Shown here: one piece after another, positions 12,390-24,900 of the stretch
Position numbering within the stretch: the stretch's first letter is position 1
Layout: each line of letters begins with the position of its first letter
Assembly (NCBI RefSeq): GCF_027579695.1
Contig: NC_083587.1
Location: forward strand, 33,709,732-33,773,731
Direction: 5' to 3'
Length of the DNA stretch: 64,000 nucleotides
Origin: Neoarius graeffei
Lineage: Eukaryota > Chordata > Actinopteri > Siluriformes > Ariidae
The notes under the pieces: model-generated
Told to the model about the DNA's origin: nothing
Databases searched by the model: none
What the model saw: the letters and a program-made list of their open reading frames with translations, nothing else
Made by a program: the position numbers and the translations under genes

Positions 12390-12617
12390 GTGTGTACTAT
12401 ACTCTCACCTAATTAATCTCTAAGGTTGTGTGCATATTCTATAAATATTAACCCTTATATCTTTAATTCATTTTTTTTATTTTTTCTTGTCCATAACATC
12501 TGGAATGTTGACATCTGGAATGTCTATGCGCTTAGTCTGTTAGTCTGTGTTTATTTTATTTTCATTTTTTGGAATGCCTGTGCTCTTATATGTGTTAATA
12601 TTGCATGTTCTCTCTCT

Positions 12618-12619
<2 letters not shown>

Positions 12620-12692
<73 letters not shown>

Positions 12693-12859
12693 GTCTATGT
12701 ATATTAAAACCTTTTATTTGCTGCCACCTTGGCCAGGACTCCCTGGAAGAAGAGATAACGTATCTCAATGGGACATTCCTGGTAAAATAAAGGATAAATA
12801 AATAAAAAATATGCATGCGACCTATTTTATCCTGATTTTTTTTAAAGCAATTCCTTTCC

Positions 12860-12919
<60 letters not shown>
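12620..12919. repeat. Two (GT)n arrays flanking an L2-type LINE 3' end
   Basis: GT arrays lie at about 12620-12690 and 12861-12919. Between them, 12718-12800 reads CTTGGCCAGGACTCCCTGGA followed by ATCTCAATGGGACATTCCTGG and a GGATAAATAAATA tail, which is the conserved 3' end of vertebrate L2 LINEs. Cys-Val and Thr-His open frames here are repeat artefacts. Confidence 0.8.
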
Positions 12920-12921
<2 letters not shown>

Positions 12922-13267
12922 CAGTGCGTAGATGCATTCATATTGCATTTATATAACACTCTGATAATTATGTTTTTTTTTATAACTTAAACAAACAAAC
13001 AAACAAACAAACAAAAACCCTGAACCCCTGGCTATGCTTCATGGACCCCTATGAGTCACGATGAGAATTTAGGATAGGATCTCCCATCAAATCAGTAAAA
13101 AGGAGCATTCATTACATTTAGCTTACTCGAGTAAGGCCTGGCAAATAATATTAATGACTGTGTAAATGTAAAACATTTCAAATTGGTTTAACTTGGACAT
13201 GCAAGTTCATCTGCTGCCTTGAAAATGCAAGTTAAATCAATTTGATGATTATCTTTATTTCAACTCA

Positions 13268-13345
13268 GAAAAAGTCTCAGAATAGAATAGAATGCCTTTA
13301 TTGTCACTGCACAAATGTACAATGAAATTTAGTTCATTACAGGAG
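13268..13345 (+). mobile_element. Short LINE 3' end fragment
   Basis: GAATGCCTTTATTGTCACTG followed by TGTACAATGAAATTTAG is a 3' tail seen in fish retroposons. Only the end is present. Confidence 0.45.
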
Positions 13346-13942
13346 AGCATTAAGTAAGTAATTCCTTTGAAAACTTGTCAAATTAAAGCACTTTTCAGAG
13401 CTCATTGAGTTAAAGAGAAAAGGTAAATGGACACAAGGCTGAAATGTTTTACAATGTAAATAGGCTCCATTGCTTATCCAGTATATGCAAAAAAAAAAAA
13501 AAAAAAAAGTGTCTCAAAAAACAACTCCCTTGCGTGTGAAGTTGAGAACACTGCAGATCACCCTGTGTTTTTATATTTGGTATTAAAATCCGGATTCCAA
13601 AATGCTCTTGAACAGTATCAGTATTAATTTTACATTCCATACGAGTCGCGTTGGCTCCATCCTTTGATAGCAGCCTGAATCGCAGTGCTGTAGACGCGTA
13701 TTTGAGGATTTCACTGAAACTGATGACACTGATTTTATGGTCCTCTATACTGTGCAGTGCCTAGGATGCAAATCATGCCCGTGCAAGACACGTGTAAAGC
13801 AGTAAAGAGAACAATGAGCACAATGAGCAGTGCAGACCACAACCTTCACAGAACAGCAGGAGGGTCATTACAATAAAAACCGGTACAGGACGGTTAATCG
13901 GAGCAGCTGTAAGAACTGCAAGAACCTGTAATACAAATTGCA

Positions 13943-13943
<1 letters not shown>

Positions 13944-14015
<72 letters not shown>
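13944..14015. repeat. (ATAG)n microsatellite
   Basis: About 18 uninterrupted ATAG units. Confidence 0.95.
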
Positions 14016-14016
<1 letters not shown>

Positions 14017-14019
14017 CTG

Positions 14020-15639
14020 CTCCCAGTAGTCCCAGAATCCACACCGACCCTGATCAATCACCAGGATAAAGTGCTTACTGAAGATGAATGACTGAGTAAA
14101 TTAATATGCATGAGATTGTAATATATACTGGCTTATAGCATAAACTCTGGGATCAATGGATCCAGTGGATCGTTGTAAATCATTCGTGCAAACGTTTAGT
14201 ACAGGGTGCACATCCGACTCACGATTCAGGAAAAAAAAAATCATGCAATCCTTTTGACAAAGCCAATCAACCCTACTTCAGCTAGCAAATGTCACTTCAG
14301 TATCCGAGACACTGTGGTCAGGATAGTTTAAACTGGGGAGCAATGATGATTTATTAGGTGCAAATGTTCCTCTTCCATTAATTCCACTTATTCAGTCTGA
14401 ACACAAGCTGCCCTAAAAACATTAACACTAAAATACCTGCTCAGTGATCTTATTATAACCCTTTAATCAGGTCCAAACCTAAATTTTGTTCAGCGATCCA
14501 TCTGTATATCATTTTGAAATGCCTAAATTAGCCTACATAAATACTCAGCTGTTTACTTCTTTGCAGATGGGTCAAAGATTCCTGGGTTTTAAGGCTGTCA
14601 GTGCAATGATTAACACTGGTGAGACCGGGTTGAGATCAGATATACAAATGACGTCATATTACATCACTGAGTCCCCATTGTTCTATATATTTGAGTGTTT
14701 TTCCTGTTTTAAACACACAACTAATCATGCAATAGCAGTCCTTACTGAGTTGAAGTGTATGCATTGGGAACAAGATGTGCAGGAGGTACTCCACAACCAG
14801 GCTTGGGAACCTAAATGCAAAATTATTAAGGGTTCTTGAGGAACCTTTAAACGTGTGCCTTTATAGAAAACCTACAGCAGAATGTTTCCTTGGTAGAAAG
14901 AGGACAGATCCTTTTAAGTGCCAAAGAACCCTTAATTCTTCAGTAATCCTTTCAAGAACCATCACAGTTCTTATATGTTTTCCCCCTATTTTGTCACGAT
15001 GCATGTTGCAGAGAGCAGTTCCAAATCCAAATTACTTTTATGCTTTGGAATTACTTTGAAATATGCTTTTAATTACTTTGAAAATGAATCAGTTTAAAAC
15101 TGTCAGTCAATAGCTGCGATTCATCATATTTATTTTATGTGATACAACCAGGCTCCCTGATAAAACCAGACAAATAGCCTGTTGACATTACATAACACAA
15201 TATTAAAAATATTGCATCACTTAGCTATGGAATTGATTTTCCAGTAAACATTTACTGCCAGCAGAATTTAATTAGGTCCACCATCAGACCACAGTCTCCA
15301 CCAGAGACCACTACACACATTTAGGACCTCTCTGAATCCCATTTGAAAACCAACAAATGTGTCAGTGTCAGGTCATTTATCAAACCATTGGAAGGCTTTT
15401 GTGATAACCAACGTGGAAGACAAAATACCATGACACACCTATTTTAACCATGCCTATCTAAATCACACCTATAACAAGACTGCGTTAAAATAAATCTAGT
15501 CTTTTTCACGTGAGTCCATTGTGCAGTTGGGTATAAACTAATGGCATCTGGATTAAGTTTTTGGTCCAACACACAGATTTATTAGCATGCAAAGCCGCTT
15601 TGGTATCCACAAACCAGCTGTACCTCATGTCCTGCACAT
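14020..15639. other. No gene recognised; possible MITE scrap
   Basis: No exon recognised. Around 14825-14960 the motifs AAGGGTTCTTGAGGAACCTT and AAAGAACCC recur in both orientations, as in a common fish MITE, but ends were not defined. Confidence 0.35.
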
Positions 15640-16075
15640 TTCAGTGGGTTCCCTGTTCTAACACTCCCACTTCAGCTCAGGAAGGGCAGGGCAGGGTTGG
15701 GTAGGGCAGGGCTGGGCTGGGCTGGGCAGGACAGGACAGGACAGGACAGGACAGGGCTGGGCAGGGCAGGGCAGGGCAGGGCAGGACAGGGCTGGGCTGG
15801 GCAGGGCAGGACAGGACAGGACAGGACAGGACAGGGCTGGGGGCAGGGCAGGGCTGGGCTGGGCTGGGCAGGACAGGGCTGGGTAGTGCAGGACAGGACA
15901 GGGCTGGGCTGGGTAGCGCAGGACAGGACAGGGCTGGGCTGGGCTGGGCTGGGCAGCGCAGGGCAGGACAGGGCAGAGCAGGGCAGGACAGGGCAGTTCA
16001 CTGTTTAGCTGAACCAGGTGTGTCAGAGCAAGCAAAAGACATGGAGGGAAAAAGTGCAGGATCAGAGTTTGGAAA
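15640..16075. mobile_element. Foldback MITE expanded by an internal minisatellite
   Basis: The left side reads CCCTGTTCTAACACTCCCAC and TTCAGCTCA. The right side reads GCTGAACCAGGTGTGTCAGA with GTTTGGAAAC. These are facing arms of a MITE common in fish. The interval between the arms is filled by the G-rich array described separately. Confidence 0.55.
15676..15998. repeat. G-rich minisatellite built on GGGCT/GGGCA/GGACA pentamers
   Basis: About 65 five-base units of the form GGRCW, with local runs of one type (for example consecutive GGACA). The array has no stop codons in several frames on both strands, giving long Gly-Arg/Pro-Cys artefact frames. Dense GG and GGG runs on the + strand give G-quadruplex potential. 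It lies about 440 bases upstream of the commd3 start codon. Confidence 0.93.
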
Positions 16076-16359
16076 CAAGTCAGTTTCTTTTGCCTGATTG
16101 CATCACTGATATTGTTTCCAGCTGCAAAAGATGTGCACCAGTGGAATCCTTTGACCTGTTTGATTGCTGGGAGAAATGCAGCTCTTCCTATATGTTACAT
16201 TCTCTCATGAAAATCCAGACTCTGCTGGACTTGTGTGTAAATTAAACAGTGTAGGAGTCAGACATGCTTGTATTCCAACACTGGCCTTTTTTCTGACAAT
16301 ATATCCTCTATATGTTTAATTTGTCCATTTTTTAAACCTGTTTTTTTTTCATTCAGGGC

Positions 16360-16435
16360 CGCAAAATAACGCGGAACCTGCCTTAGATCAGCTGACTGGG
16401 TCACGTGACCGCCAGGTTCACTGTCTCTGGACAAA
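16360..16435 (+). promoter_or_regulatory. commd3: commd3 proximal promoter and 5' UTR with palindromic E-box
   Basis: The palindrome GTCACGTGAC (16400-16409) lies 27 bases before the start codon. It matches the USF/MITF/TFE E-box class, including the lysosomal CLEAR motif. No TATA box was seen. The start context is ACAAAATGG. The transcription start cannot be placed from sequence alone. Confidence 0.55.
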
Positions 16436-19400
16436 ATGGAGTTGTCAGATTCGGTAGTAAAGGGGCTTCAAACCCTCGCCGATCCAGCTTACTTGGACCT
16501 AAAAGCCTTCACTATCTTCACCGAAGCGGCCTTCTGTAGCCTGCTGTCGTTTCCGACCGGAAGTGTTTTCGGTAAATATTCTGTTCTCAAGAACTTCTGG
16601 ATGAAAAAAACGGGCATGAAATAAAACCCACGCATTTTCGTGTTTTCTTTGCTAGCATGTTTATTTAGCTCACTGCAGGAGTCTGACTGTGCTGTGCTGT
16701 GCTGTGAACCTCCTCATGCATCTCTGTCTCTTTATCGTCTTTTAACCTATCATCCGATTTTGTTATGCTAGCATGCTAACATGTAGCCTGTGGCTTGTAG
16801 CCTATTCATGCATCACAAACAACAACAACAGCAGCAGCAGCAGCAGCATTACTGAGTGAAATCCACCCACAGCCTGCAGTGGCAGAAACAGGGTACAGGA
16901 GGAGTCCAGCTCTGATGCCCTGTGTCTGGTTGGAGTCTCAGCACATCGGCCTCATATGGACAGATGCATAAGATGCTCTTATGGCTGAGGACTACAGTTG
17001 AGTTGCTAACTTTAGGACTGCAGTTGTCATAAACAGAGGTGGATAAAGTACCCGACCTCATTGCTTAAAGTGCCATTCCACCATTGGATGTATTCTTTGG
17101 CATAAAATACAATATATTTTATGACAACATGACTAGACAGAGAAATCTTTTAGCTTCAAAATGATATATCAAACATAATTTTTTGACAACAAGTATATTA
17201 ATTTTGCGACTAAAGTCACCTACCCTTTTAATTTCCGCGCGGTAGTGAAACGTGATGTCATCGGCAGGTTCCCCTTCTTGTGTACCACGTCACGTGTGAT
17301 GTGGCACAGATTATCAGCAATGGCGGATAGAACGCGATTTCCACTTGTCGATTGCTGTGCCGATATTCACCATCGACCGTCTCCTTTGGGCATCGCTTGC
17401 TATTTTCCTTCGCTTCTTTTCCGAAGCTGACAATCGCGTTCTATCCGCCATTGCTGATAATCTGTGCCACGTCACACGTGACGTGGTACACAAGAAGGGG
17501 AACCTGCCGATGACATCACGTTTCACTACCGCGCGGAAATTAAAAGGGTAGGTGACTTTGGTCGCAAAATTAATATACTTGTCGTTGTCAAAAAATTATG
17601 TTTGATATATCATTTTGAAGCTAAAAGATTTCTCTGTCTAGTCATGTTCTCATAAAATATATTGTATTTTATGCCAAAAACATACATCCAATGGTGGAAT
17701 GGCACTTTAAGTCAGAGTACAGATCCCACTGGTCAAATGTTACTCCGATACAAGTGAAAGTTGTCCAGTCACATTTTTACTTAAGTTAAAGTACTGAAGT
17801 ACTCGCTTTTAAAAATACTTAAGTCTTAAAAGTACATTTTCTGTCAACGCATCGTTGTATTATTGCCACAACGGTTACAAAACCTAACGCTGTTACCAAA
17901 GACAGAAATGTGAATTCACAAAATGAACGCATGCTGCGCCATCATGGTGGTTTAACGTTAAGCTAGCTAGTCAGTGAAACTCCACCTGACGCTAGGAAAC
18001 TCTTTTCAAACTCGAAATCATATTGGGTAGCTCACGCTACTAGAAAAGAAATATATTTCTACGTTGTTTATTTGGCAAGATTATGCTAAAACATATTTCT
18101 GAAAAGACTTCGGATAAGTTAACATTATTCATGTTTATCGTAACTCTGTTTTTACATGCTTATAATACATAGGGCCAAATTACTCAATTCTGATTGGTCA
18201 ATCGAGGAGGGCTTTCTGAAATGCTATTGGCTAGTTCGTTGCTTGGTTACGGTTACAAAAATTAGCAAATTTTGTCAACAAAATGGCTGACTTTGCTGAC
18301 TCAGCAATGCCGTGTTTCGCTATATTTGACGAAGAAATGGTAAACCAATTGAAAGCTGCAAGCGAAAATGAAAATAATACCAAAAAAAGTATGAATTTTT
18401 GGCTTTCTGTTTTTAAGAAATGGGCCACAGAAAGACAGATGACTCTCTAGTGGCATATGACTGCTGTGAGTTAGACAAAGTGCTATCACAGTTTTATGCA
18501 GAAGTGAGGAAAGAAAATGGGGAAAACTACGAACCAGACTCTCTTAAAGTAATGCAGGCAGCATTGGATCGGCATCTGAGACAAGAGAAATATCTGGGCT
18601 CAATCCTGAAAGATGTTAAAATCCTGTCCAAAATCCTCGTTTCGTTTCATGTCACCGTGTCGACTGATTCAAACGTGCAAGATAGTCTTGCGCCCTGATT
18701 GGTTCAGAAAACGTGAATGACAAATGTTGTGAACTTGAATGGCTTCCGAAGTAGGAATTTGGCCCTATATATTATAAACAAGTAATCGTATGGTTCCTCG
18801 TAAAATTAAGGATCGATTTCACTTGTGATTTCGAAGTTTTGAAATTGCTCTCCTTGCTTCGCAACTCAGGCAATTTTCAGAACTTCGAAATCATTCGTGA
18901 AATTAATCCTTAATTTTACTTGACCCCATACGATTACCTATACTAACTAACAGTGTCCAAGTTAACTAGCTGTGTGTAAACATTAGCTGTGGACAAGGCA
19001 ATAGCAACTTGATGAGCAAATCCATAGAAAGTCATTTGACGAACCAGACTGTATAGCTATTGCAACATTATCGCTAGCTCTAAAAGCACAGACAACTTTC
19101 TCTTGGAATAAAACCTTTATATAACTCAATCTGCTTCCACAGGTTGGATGGTGAGTTTTTGTAGGCCGTGATATGGTTCGTTTTCGACAAACATCCATTC
19201 TGCCATCAACTGAATGTGTTCAAATAATGCTGTTGAGAAATAATTGAACTTGATTTTATCCAGTCTATGGATGTGACGTGACCCTAGTGATTACTGATAG
19301 GCTGTCTCAGTGTCACCTACGAAAAAAACAATCATGTTTTAGAAAAGAAAAGGAAAAAAAACATCCACTTTCAAAGCCGCTTCATAGTAATGAGGACCTT

Positions 19401-21867
19401 GATAGAAAAGTAGTGGAGTAAAAAGTACGATATTTGCCTTTCAAATGTAGTGAAGTTAAAGTCATAAGTTTCCAAAAAAAAAACCCTCAAAGTACAGATA
19501 CTTAAAAAGTATACTTAAGTACAGTACTCAAGTAACGCTACGTTCACACTGCAAGGCTTAATACTCAATTCCGATTTTTTTGTGAAATCCGATTTTTTTG
19601 TGAGGTCGTTCACATTAACAAATATATGCGACTTGTATGTGATCCTCAGTATGAACGAGAAGCGACCTAAAAGTGTTCCGCATGCGCATTGCAGGATACG
19701 ACGACGTCACACGCAGTGAGCATGGCCAGTGTTTACGGAAGTAAAACCGCCCGGTTGCGGTATGACTCATCCAATCTAGCTTGAATAGCTGTATCCCCCC
19801 AAATGGAAATCAGCTCCCTAACCTCTGCGTCCTTCCATTGAGAAGATTCAGAACCTTCACAGCCTGAAGCGTCCCTCGCATTGATGTCATGCGCAGGGGC
19901 GCAGATACGTTTTTTGAACTGGGAGGGACAAAAAACTGGGGGGGGACAAAGCTGCCAGCAAACCAACCCCAAACCCTGATATGCCTGTCAAACTTGTTGT
20001 TAGTGACCATAGCAACCAAGCTCGAGCTCACAACCTGTGCAGTCTGCGCAGCTCAACCAACCGAATATCAGTCTTTGTTTTGTTTTATGTGAGTTGTTGC
20101 AACTATGTATACACTGCTGTGCACCTCAATAAACTGAATGGTAATTAGTCTTTTGATTTTTCCGTGAGGTTTGCCTTATGCAAAGAAAGACAGCATAGAC
20201 GTTTTTTCCTCCCTATAAGTGGGGGGGACCGAGCGAGGTGAATTTAAATCTGGGTGGGACGAGTCCCACCCTCTATCTGCACCCGTGATTATGCGCCATG
20301 TTGTTGTAACTTTTTTTGAGAGACCCGCCGCCTACTTCAGCGCAGAATAGTGAAGTTTGTGGCTTGTTGATGACGTGTAAGTCGGATGAATGCGACCTGG
20401 CGGTTCAGACTGAAGTCGCATATGGAAAGAGCGGATAGGAATTGGAATTAGGACCACATATCCAAACGGCCTGGGTCGGATTCGAAAAAATCGGATCTGT
20501 GTCGTTCATATTGTCAATAAAAGATCGGATACAGGTCACATATGGGCGAAAAGATCGGATTTGAGTCACTTCAGCCTGCAGTGTGAACGTAGCCTAAATG
20601 TACTTTGTGACTGTCCACCTCTGGTCATGAACAGTTTTGCACTCAGGTTTCCATCAATGAAGAGTTTATAACATCAACGAAACTGACTTCATGTTAAAAC
20701 TGTTAATGTTATAGTCATGTCTGTTGTTGCCCAAATGAGGATGGGTTCCCTTTTGAGTCTGGTTCCTCTCGAGGTTTCTTCCTCATGTCGTCTGAGGGAG
20801 TTTTTCCTTGCCACCGTCGCCACAGGCTTGCTCATTGGGGATAGATTAGGGATAAAATTAGCTCATGTTTTAAGTCGTTCAAATTCTGTAAAGCTGCTTT
20901 GCGACAATGTTTATTGTCAAATGCGCTATACAAATAAACTTGACTTGACTTCTGTCCCCCAAGGTACAGTCTACACTAATCTACCCCTTGGGCTCAATAT
21001 TGGACCTCAAGGTAACTTGTGTGTTCCTTTTTAGGGCCAAAAATGTACATATGTTCCCAAGCAGTATACAAAGAGTAGCTACAAATAAGCACCTTAGAGG
21101 GTACTGCCCCAGTGACAAACCATTGTACCCCTAAGGCACAATAATGTACTTTTATTTTCTCTGTGCGCGCGTGCGCTGGAGTACCTAGATCAGACTTTCA
21201 TTACAATCTATTGGGTTAAACATGGTATTTCTAAAGAGCTGCTTCAATATCTGGATTCATTTTTTAATGCTCTAACCAAGATCACAAGTTCCCAACCCTG
21301 GTCCTTCCTGGAGTACCCTCTGTCCTGCAAATGTTAGGGTTTTCTAGCTGTGTGTGTGTTAGAGCATTGAACCACTACAGTATCCAGAACATTGGAAACC
21401 TGTGACCTAACAGCTACTCAAGCGTCATGTCTGTCTGTCTGTCTGTTTCCTTTAGATTACCCAGAACTAAAGAACATTGATCAAGCTCTCCTGAAACACT
21501 GTCACATTGCAGTGACAACATTTATACTGGAAGGAGTAAAACAGAATTCAGACAGGTCAACGATATGGTAAACTAATAATGTTCTTTCTGTGATTTGTGG
21601 GTTTTTCTGTATTTAATGGTCATGTGCACTAAAGTCGACATGTATGCTTACAGTTCGTGCCTTGAAGATCTCCGATTTGACAGCGAGAGAGTGGATGTGT
21701 TTTACGGACTCTATCAGGTGAGAACCTCCTCCAAAGTGTGTTGTACGCTGAGTGATTTTGTAAACAAACATGTTCATAATATAACTTTTTCATTTTGTAT
21801 TTAGAAAAGCAAAACGAACCTGGAAACACTGTTGTCAAGGTAGGTCACCTTGTTTCTTTTCCTTGGG

Positions 21868-21917
<50 letters not shown>

Positions 21918-24900
21918 CACAAATGTATAGCTGTCCACAAACAATTTTAATAAAGGCATTCTTGTGTATATTTAAAAAAAAAACTGTCTGTGTGAACACT
22001 GAACATGTACTTTGGGCTCTGTAATTATTTTTTTGTTAATATGCTGTACTCACTAATATACAAAATGTTCCTCATGCTTATTTTCTGTAGTCTGTTCTGC
22101 ACAATGTTCCAGACGCAGTTGCATCGTGTTAATAGCCATATGTAGGCTTATGCCACATGTTTCCAAAAGCATATGTAAACATATCAATAAAACCAGTCAT
22201 TAATTTGAACATGTGCTTCAATATTTTTCCTCCCTCTTCAGCATTGATAAATGCCCTCCTCACATAACAGATGTTTCTTGGCGCTTAGATTACTGCATAA
22301 AGGTAAGATTTGTCTCATTTTCAAACAGAAAACGATGACTCACAACTTAGACTGAATGACACACTGAATGACGGATACTCTATTGCTTTTGTTAGAACAG
22401 TCATGTGCATAAGGTCAATCAGCCATCATATCTGATTTCTTTCAACACTGAGGTACGTGTCTGTCGTATTCAAAACAAACGTTTACTTTTTTTTTTGGGT
22501 GGGGGGCTTTAATCCAATGTAAATGAAGATCTGCAGTTAAGGATTAAGAATGGTGCTCTAGGATTTGAACTTGCAACTTTCTGGTCACAAGTGCAGAACT
22601 TGGCACGAAATTAACTGCTTGGTCTGCTTTATTGTCTTTGCTTGACTTGTTGTTTTTCAGAACGGTGAGAATAGTAGCGGCCCTTCAGAACTAAACTTCA
22701 GCTGCACGTTGGAGCAACTTCAGGTAGTGTGGTGTGGGGTGCTTTTTTATTTATTTATTTATATTTTTTTAATAATTTATTTTAAAAAGTTATACCATCA
22801 TTACATATTTGAAGCATATGCATTCATTAGTAACAATTTAACACTTAACAGAATTTCACAGGCTATTACCCAATGAGTTCACTAGTAATGCATTGAAAAA
22901 ACAAAGTGACACTATACAGAACCCTCCACAATTCTTGGCACCTCTTGTAAAGATTAGTAAAAAGGGTTATAAAAAATCCACCTTTTGTGAAGTTGCTTCA
23001 TCTCGCGCTGAAATAAAGAGAAAAATCTAACCTTTTAATTGAAATAAATTTATTCAGAGAAAAACAAATCCCTCTTCAAGAAATAATTATTCAGAACAAA
23101 GACGTGCCACTTTTTTTGGCACCCCTAGAAATGATAGTGAACACAATGTAACTGAAGTATGTTTCACATTTAAATTGAACCTTTTTTTTTTTTTTTTAAA
23201 GTTGATTGGAGTGCATAGGAACTTTCAAGCTATAATCCATGACTTCCTGATTAACTGGGGAACAAATATGAGGTGACACAGGGGTTAAATTCCCTTAGTC
23301 ATCCATCAGTATGGGAAAGATAAGCGAGAACACACAAACCAAATGAGGAAGAAGGGTGTTGACCTTCATAAGTCAGGGAATGGTTATTTAAAAAAAAAAA
23401 AGGCTACTCACCTGAAAATGTCCATTTCTACTGTTAAGGCAATTTTAAAAAAAAATGGACGCCAACTGGAACTGTTATAAACTTGCCTGGAAGAGGACCC
23501 AAGTTTATTTTGCCCCCATGTACAGTGAGGCAGAAGGTAAGAGAGGCAAAAAAAAAAAGATCCCCAGTTATCACTGTTGGTGAATTGCAAGCAAAAGTAA
23601 AATATTGGGGTTTCCAAAACCACTATCAGACTCCACCTCCATGTCAACAGATTATTTGGAAGGTTTGCCAGAGAAAACCCTTTTCTGTCAGTTAACCATA
23701 AACATGAGCGCCTGAAGCTTGCAAAACACTTCTACAACTTTGACTGGAATCGTGTTCTATGGTCTCATGTAACAAAAATGGAGCTTTTTGGCAATAAACA
23801 CTCAAGGTGGGTTTGGTGTAAAAAAAAAAAAAGGATGGCTATAGTGAAAAGAACCCGGTCCCAACTGTAAAATATGGTGGAAGTTCTGTGATGTTTTTCC
23901 TCCAAAGACCCTGGAAACCTAGGGTACATGGCATCATGGAAATACCAGGACATTTTAAATCAAAATCTGGCTGCTTCTGCCAGGAAACTAAAACTGAGTT
24001 GTCACTGGATCTTCCAGCAGGACAATGATCTGAAGCGTATGTCCGAAATCAACACAAACACGATTAGCTGAGCACAGAACCGAGCTTCTGCCCTGGCCAT
24101 CTCAGTCCCTGACCTGAACCCCAGTGAAAACCTGTGGGGTGAGCTGAAGAAGAGACGGCTCAAGAGAGGGCCGAGGACTCTGGATGATCTGGAGAAGTTG
24201 TGTAAAGAGGAACGGTCTCAGATGGCCTGCTCTGTATCTCCAACCTTATAAAATGTTATAGGACAGACTCTGTGCTGTTGTACAAAGTATTAAATGCAGG
24301 GGTGCCAATAATGGTGGCATGTTTTTTGTTAAATAATTATTTATTTATGAGGGATTTGTTTTTCAATTAAAAGTTTGGATTTTTTTTTCCAGTGTGAGAT
24401 AAAGCGACTTCACTAAAAGGTGGATTTTTTTTTCTAACCTTTTTTTTTTTTAAACTGATCTCTACAAGGGGTGCCAATAATCATGGAGGGCTTTATATGT
24501 AAGAGACCTCTCTATAGCAGCCATTTAAATAAATAAATATGAGATTTGAGTGTTTATATCTTGCTACAGTTTTTCTTTACGTATGTTTTAAACGAAAACA
24601 TGTTAGGTGTTTTCACAAATGTCAGTGTTTCGGTATAATGCATGCAGCTGTAATCCAGCCATACGGTTATAAAGATGATGCTGGCATTAACCTGTCATGT
24701 TCAGTAAGGACTTTATCCTGGTCAAGACATTGGCATAAAAGAAATACTGTCATGATACAGTTTCAAAGCACTGTAAACATGCATTGTACATTTGCAGGAA
24801 AGGAAAAAGTTGGGGGGGGGGAGGAAGAGGCATTTTATTTTTTATTCAATTCTACCTAATGTTTTTATTTATCATGACCTTCAGTTTTAGGCTGTTCTTG

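Larger units (their letters stand above)
17034..20623. mobile_element. Non-autonomous hAT element acting as host for nested insertions
   Basis: Ends are CAGAGGTGGATAAAGTAC on the left and GTCCACCTCTG on the right. They are flanked by 8-base target copies GTCATAAA (17026-17033) and GTCATGAA (20624-20631), fitting hAT. The body has the ACTTAAGT/AAAGTAC-rich sequence of a common fish hAT MITE. At least four separate elements are inserted in it, one of which carries a fifth. Confidence 0.8.

Noticed and set aside
12426-12948. Cys-Val and Thr-His open frames
   Set aside because: Translation of GT/CA microsatellites.
15658-16035. Long open frames on both strands (Pro-Cys-rich and Gly-Arg-rich)
   Set aside because: The GGRCW pentamer array has no stop codons; openness on both strands comes from the repeat.
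16018-16245. 75-codon frame upstream of commd3
   Set aside because: It starts in the MITE arm and shows no family similarity; more likely chance.
17245-17551. Three overlapping frames beginning [18 protein letters not shown] or similar
   Set aside because: They are the arms of the foldback element read in opposite directions; only the - strand reading from MADRTR is considered meaningful.
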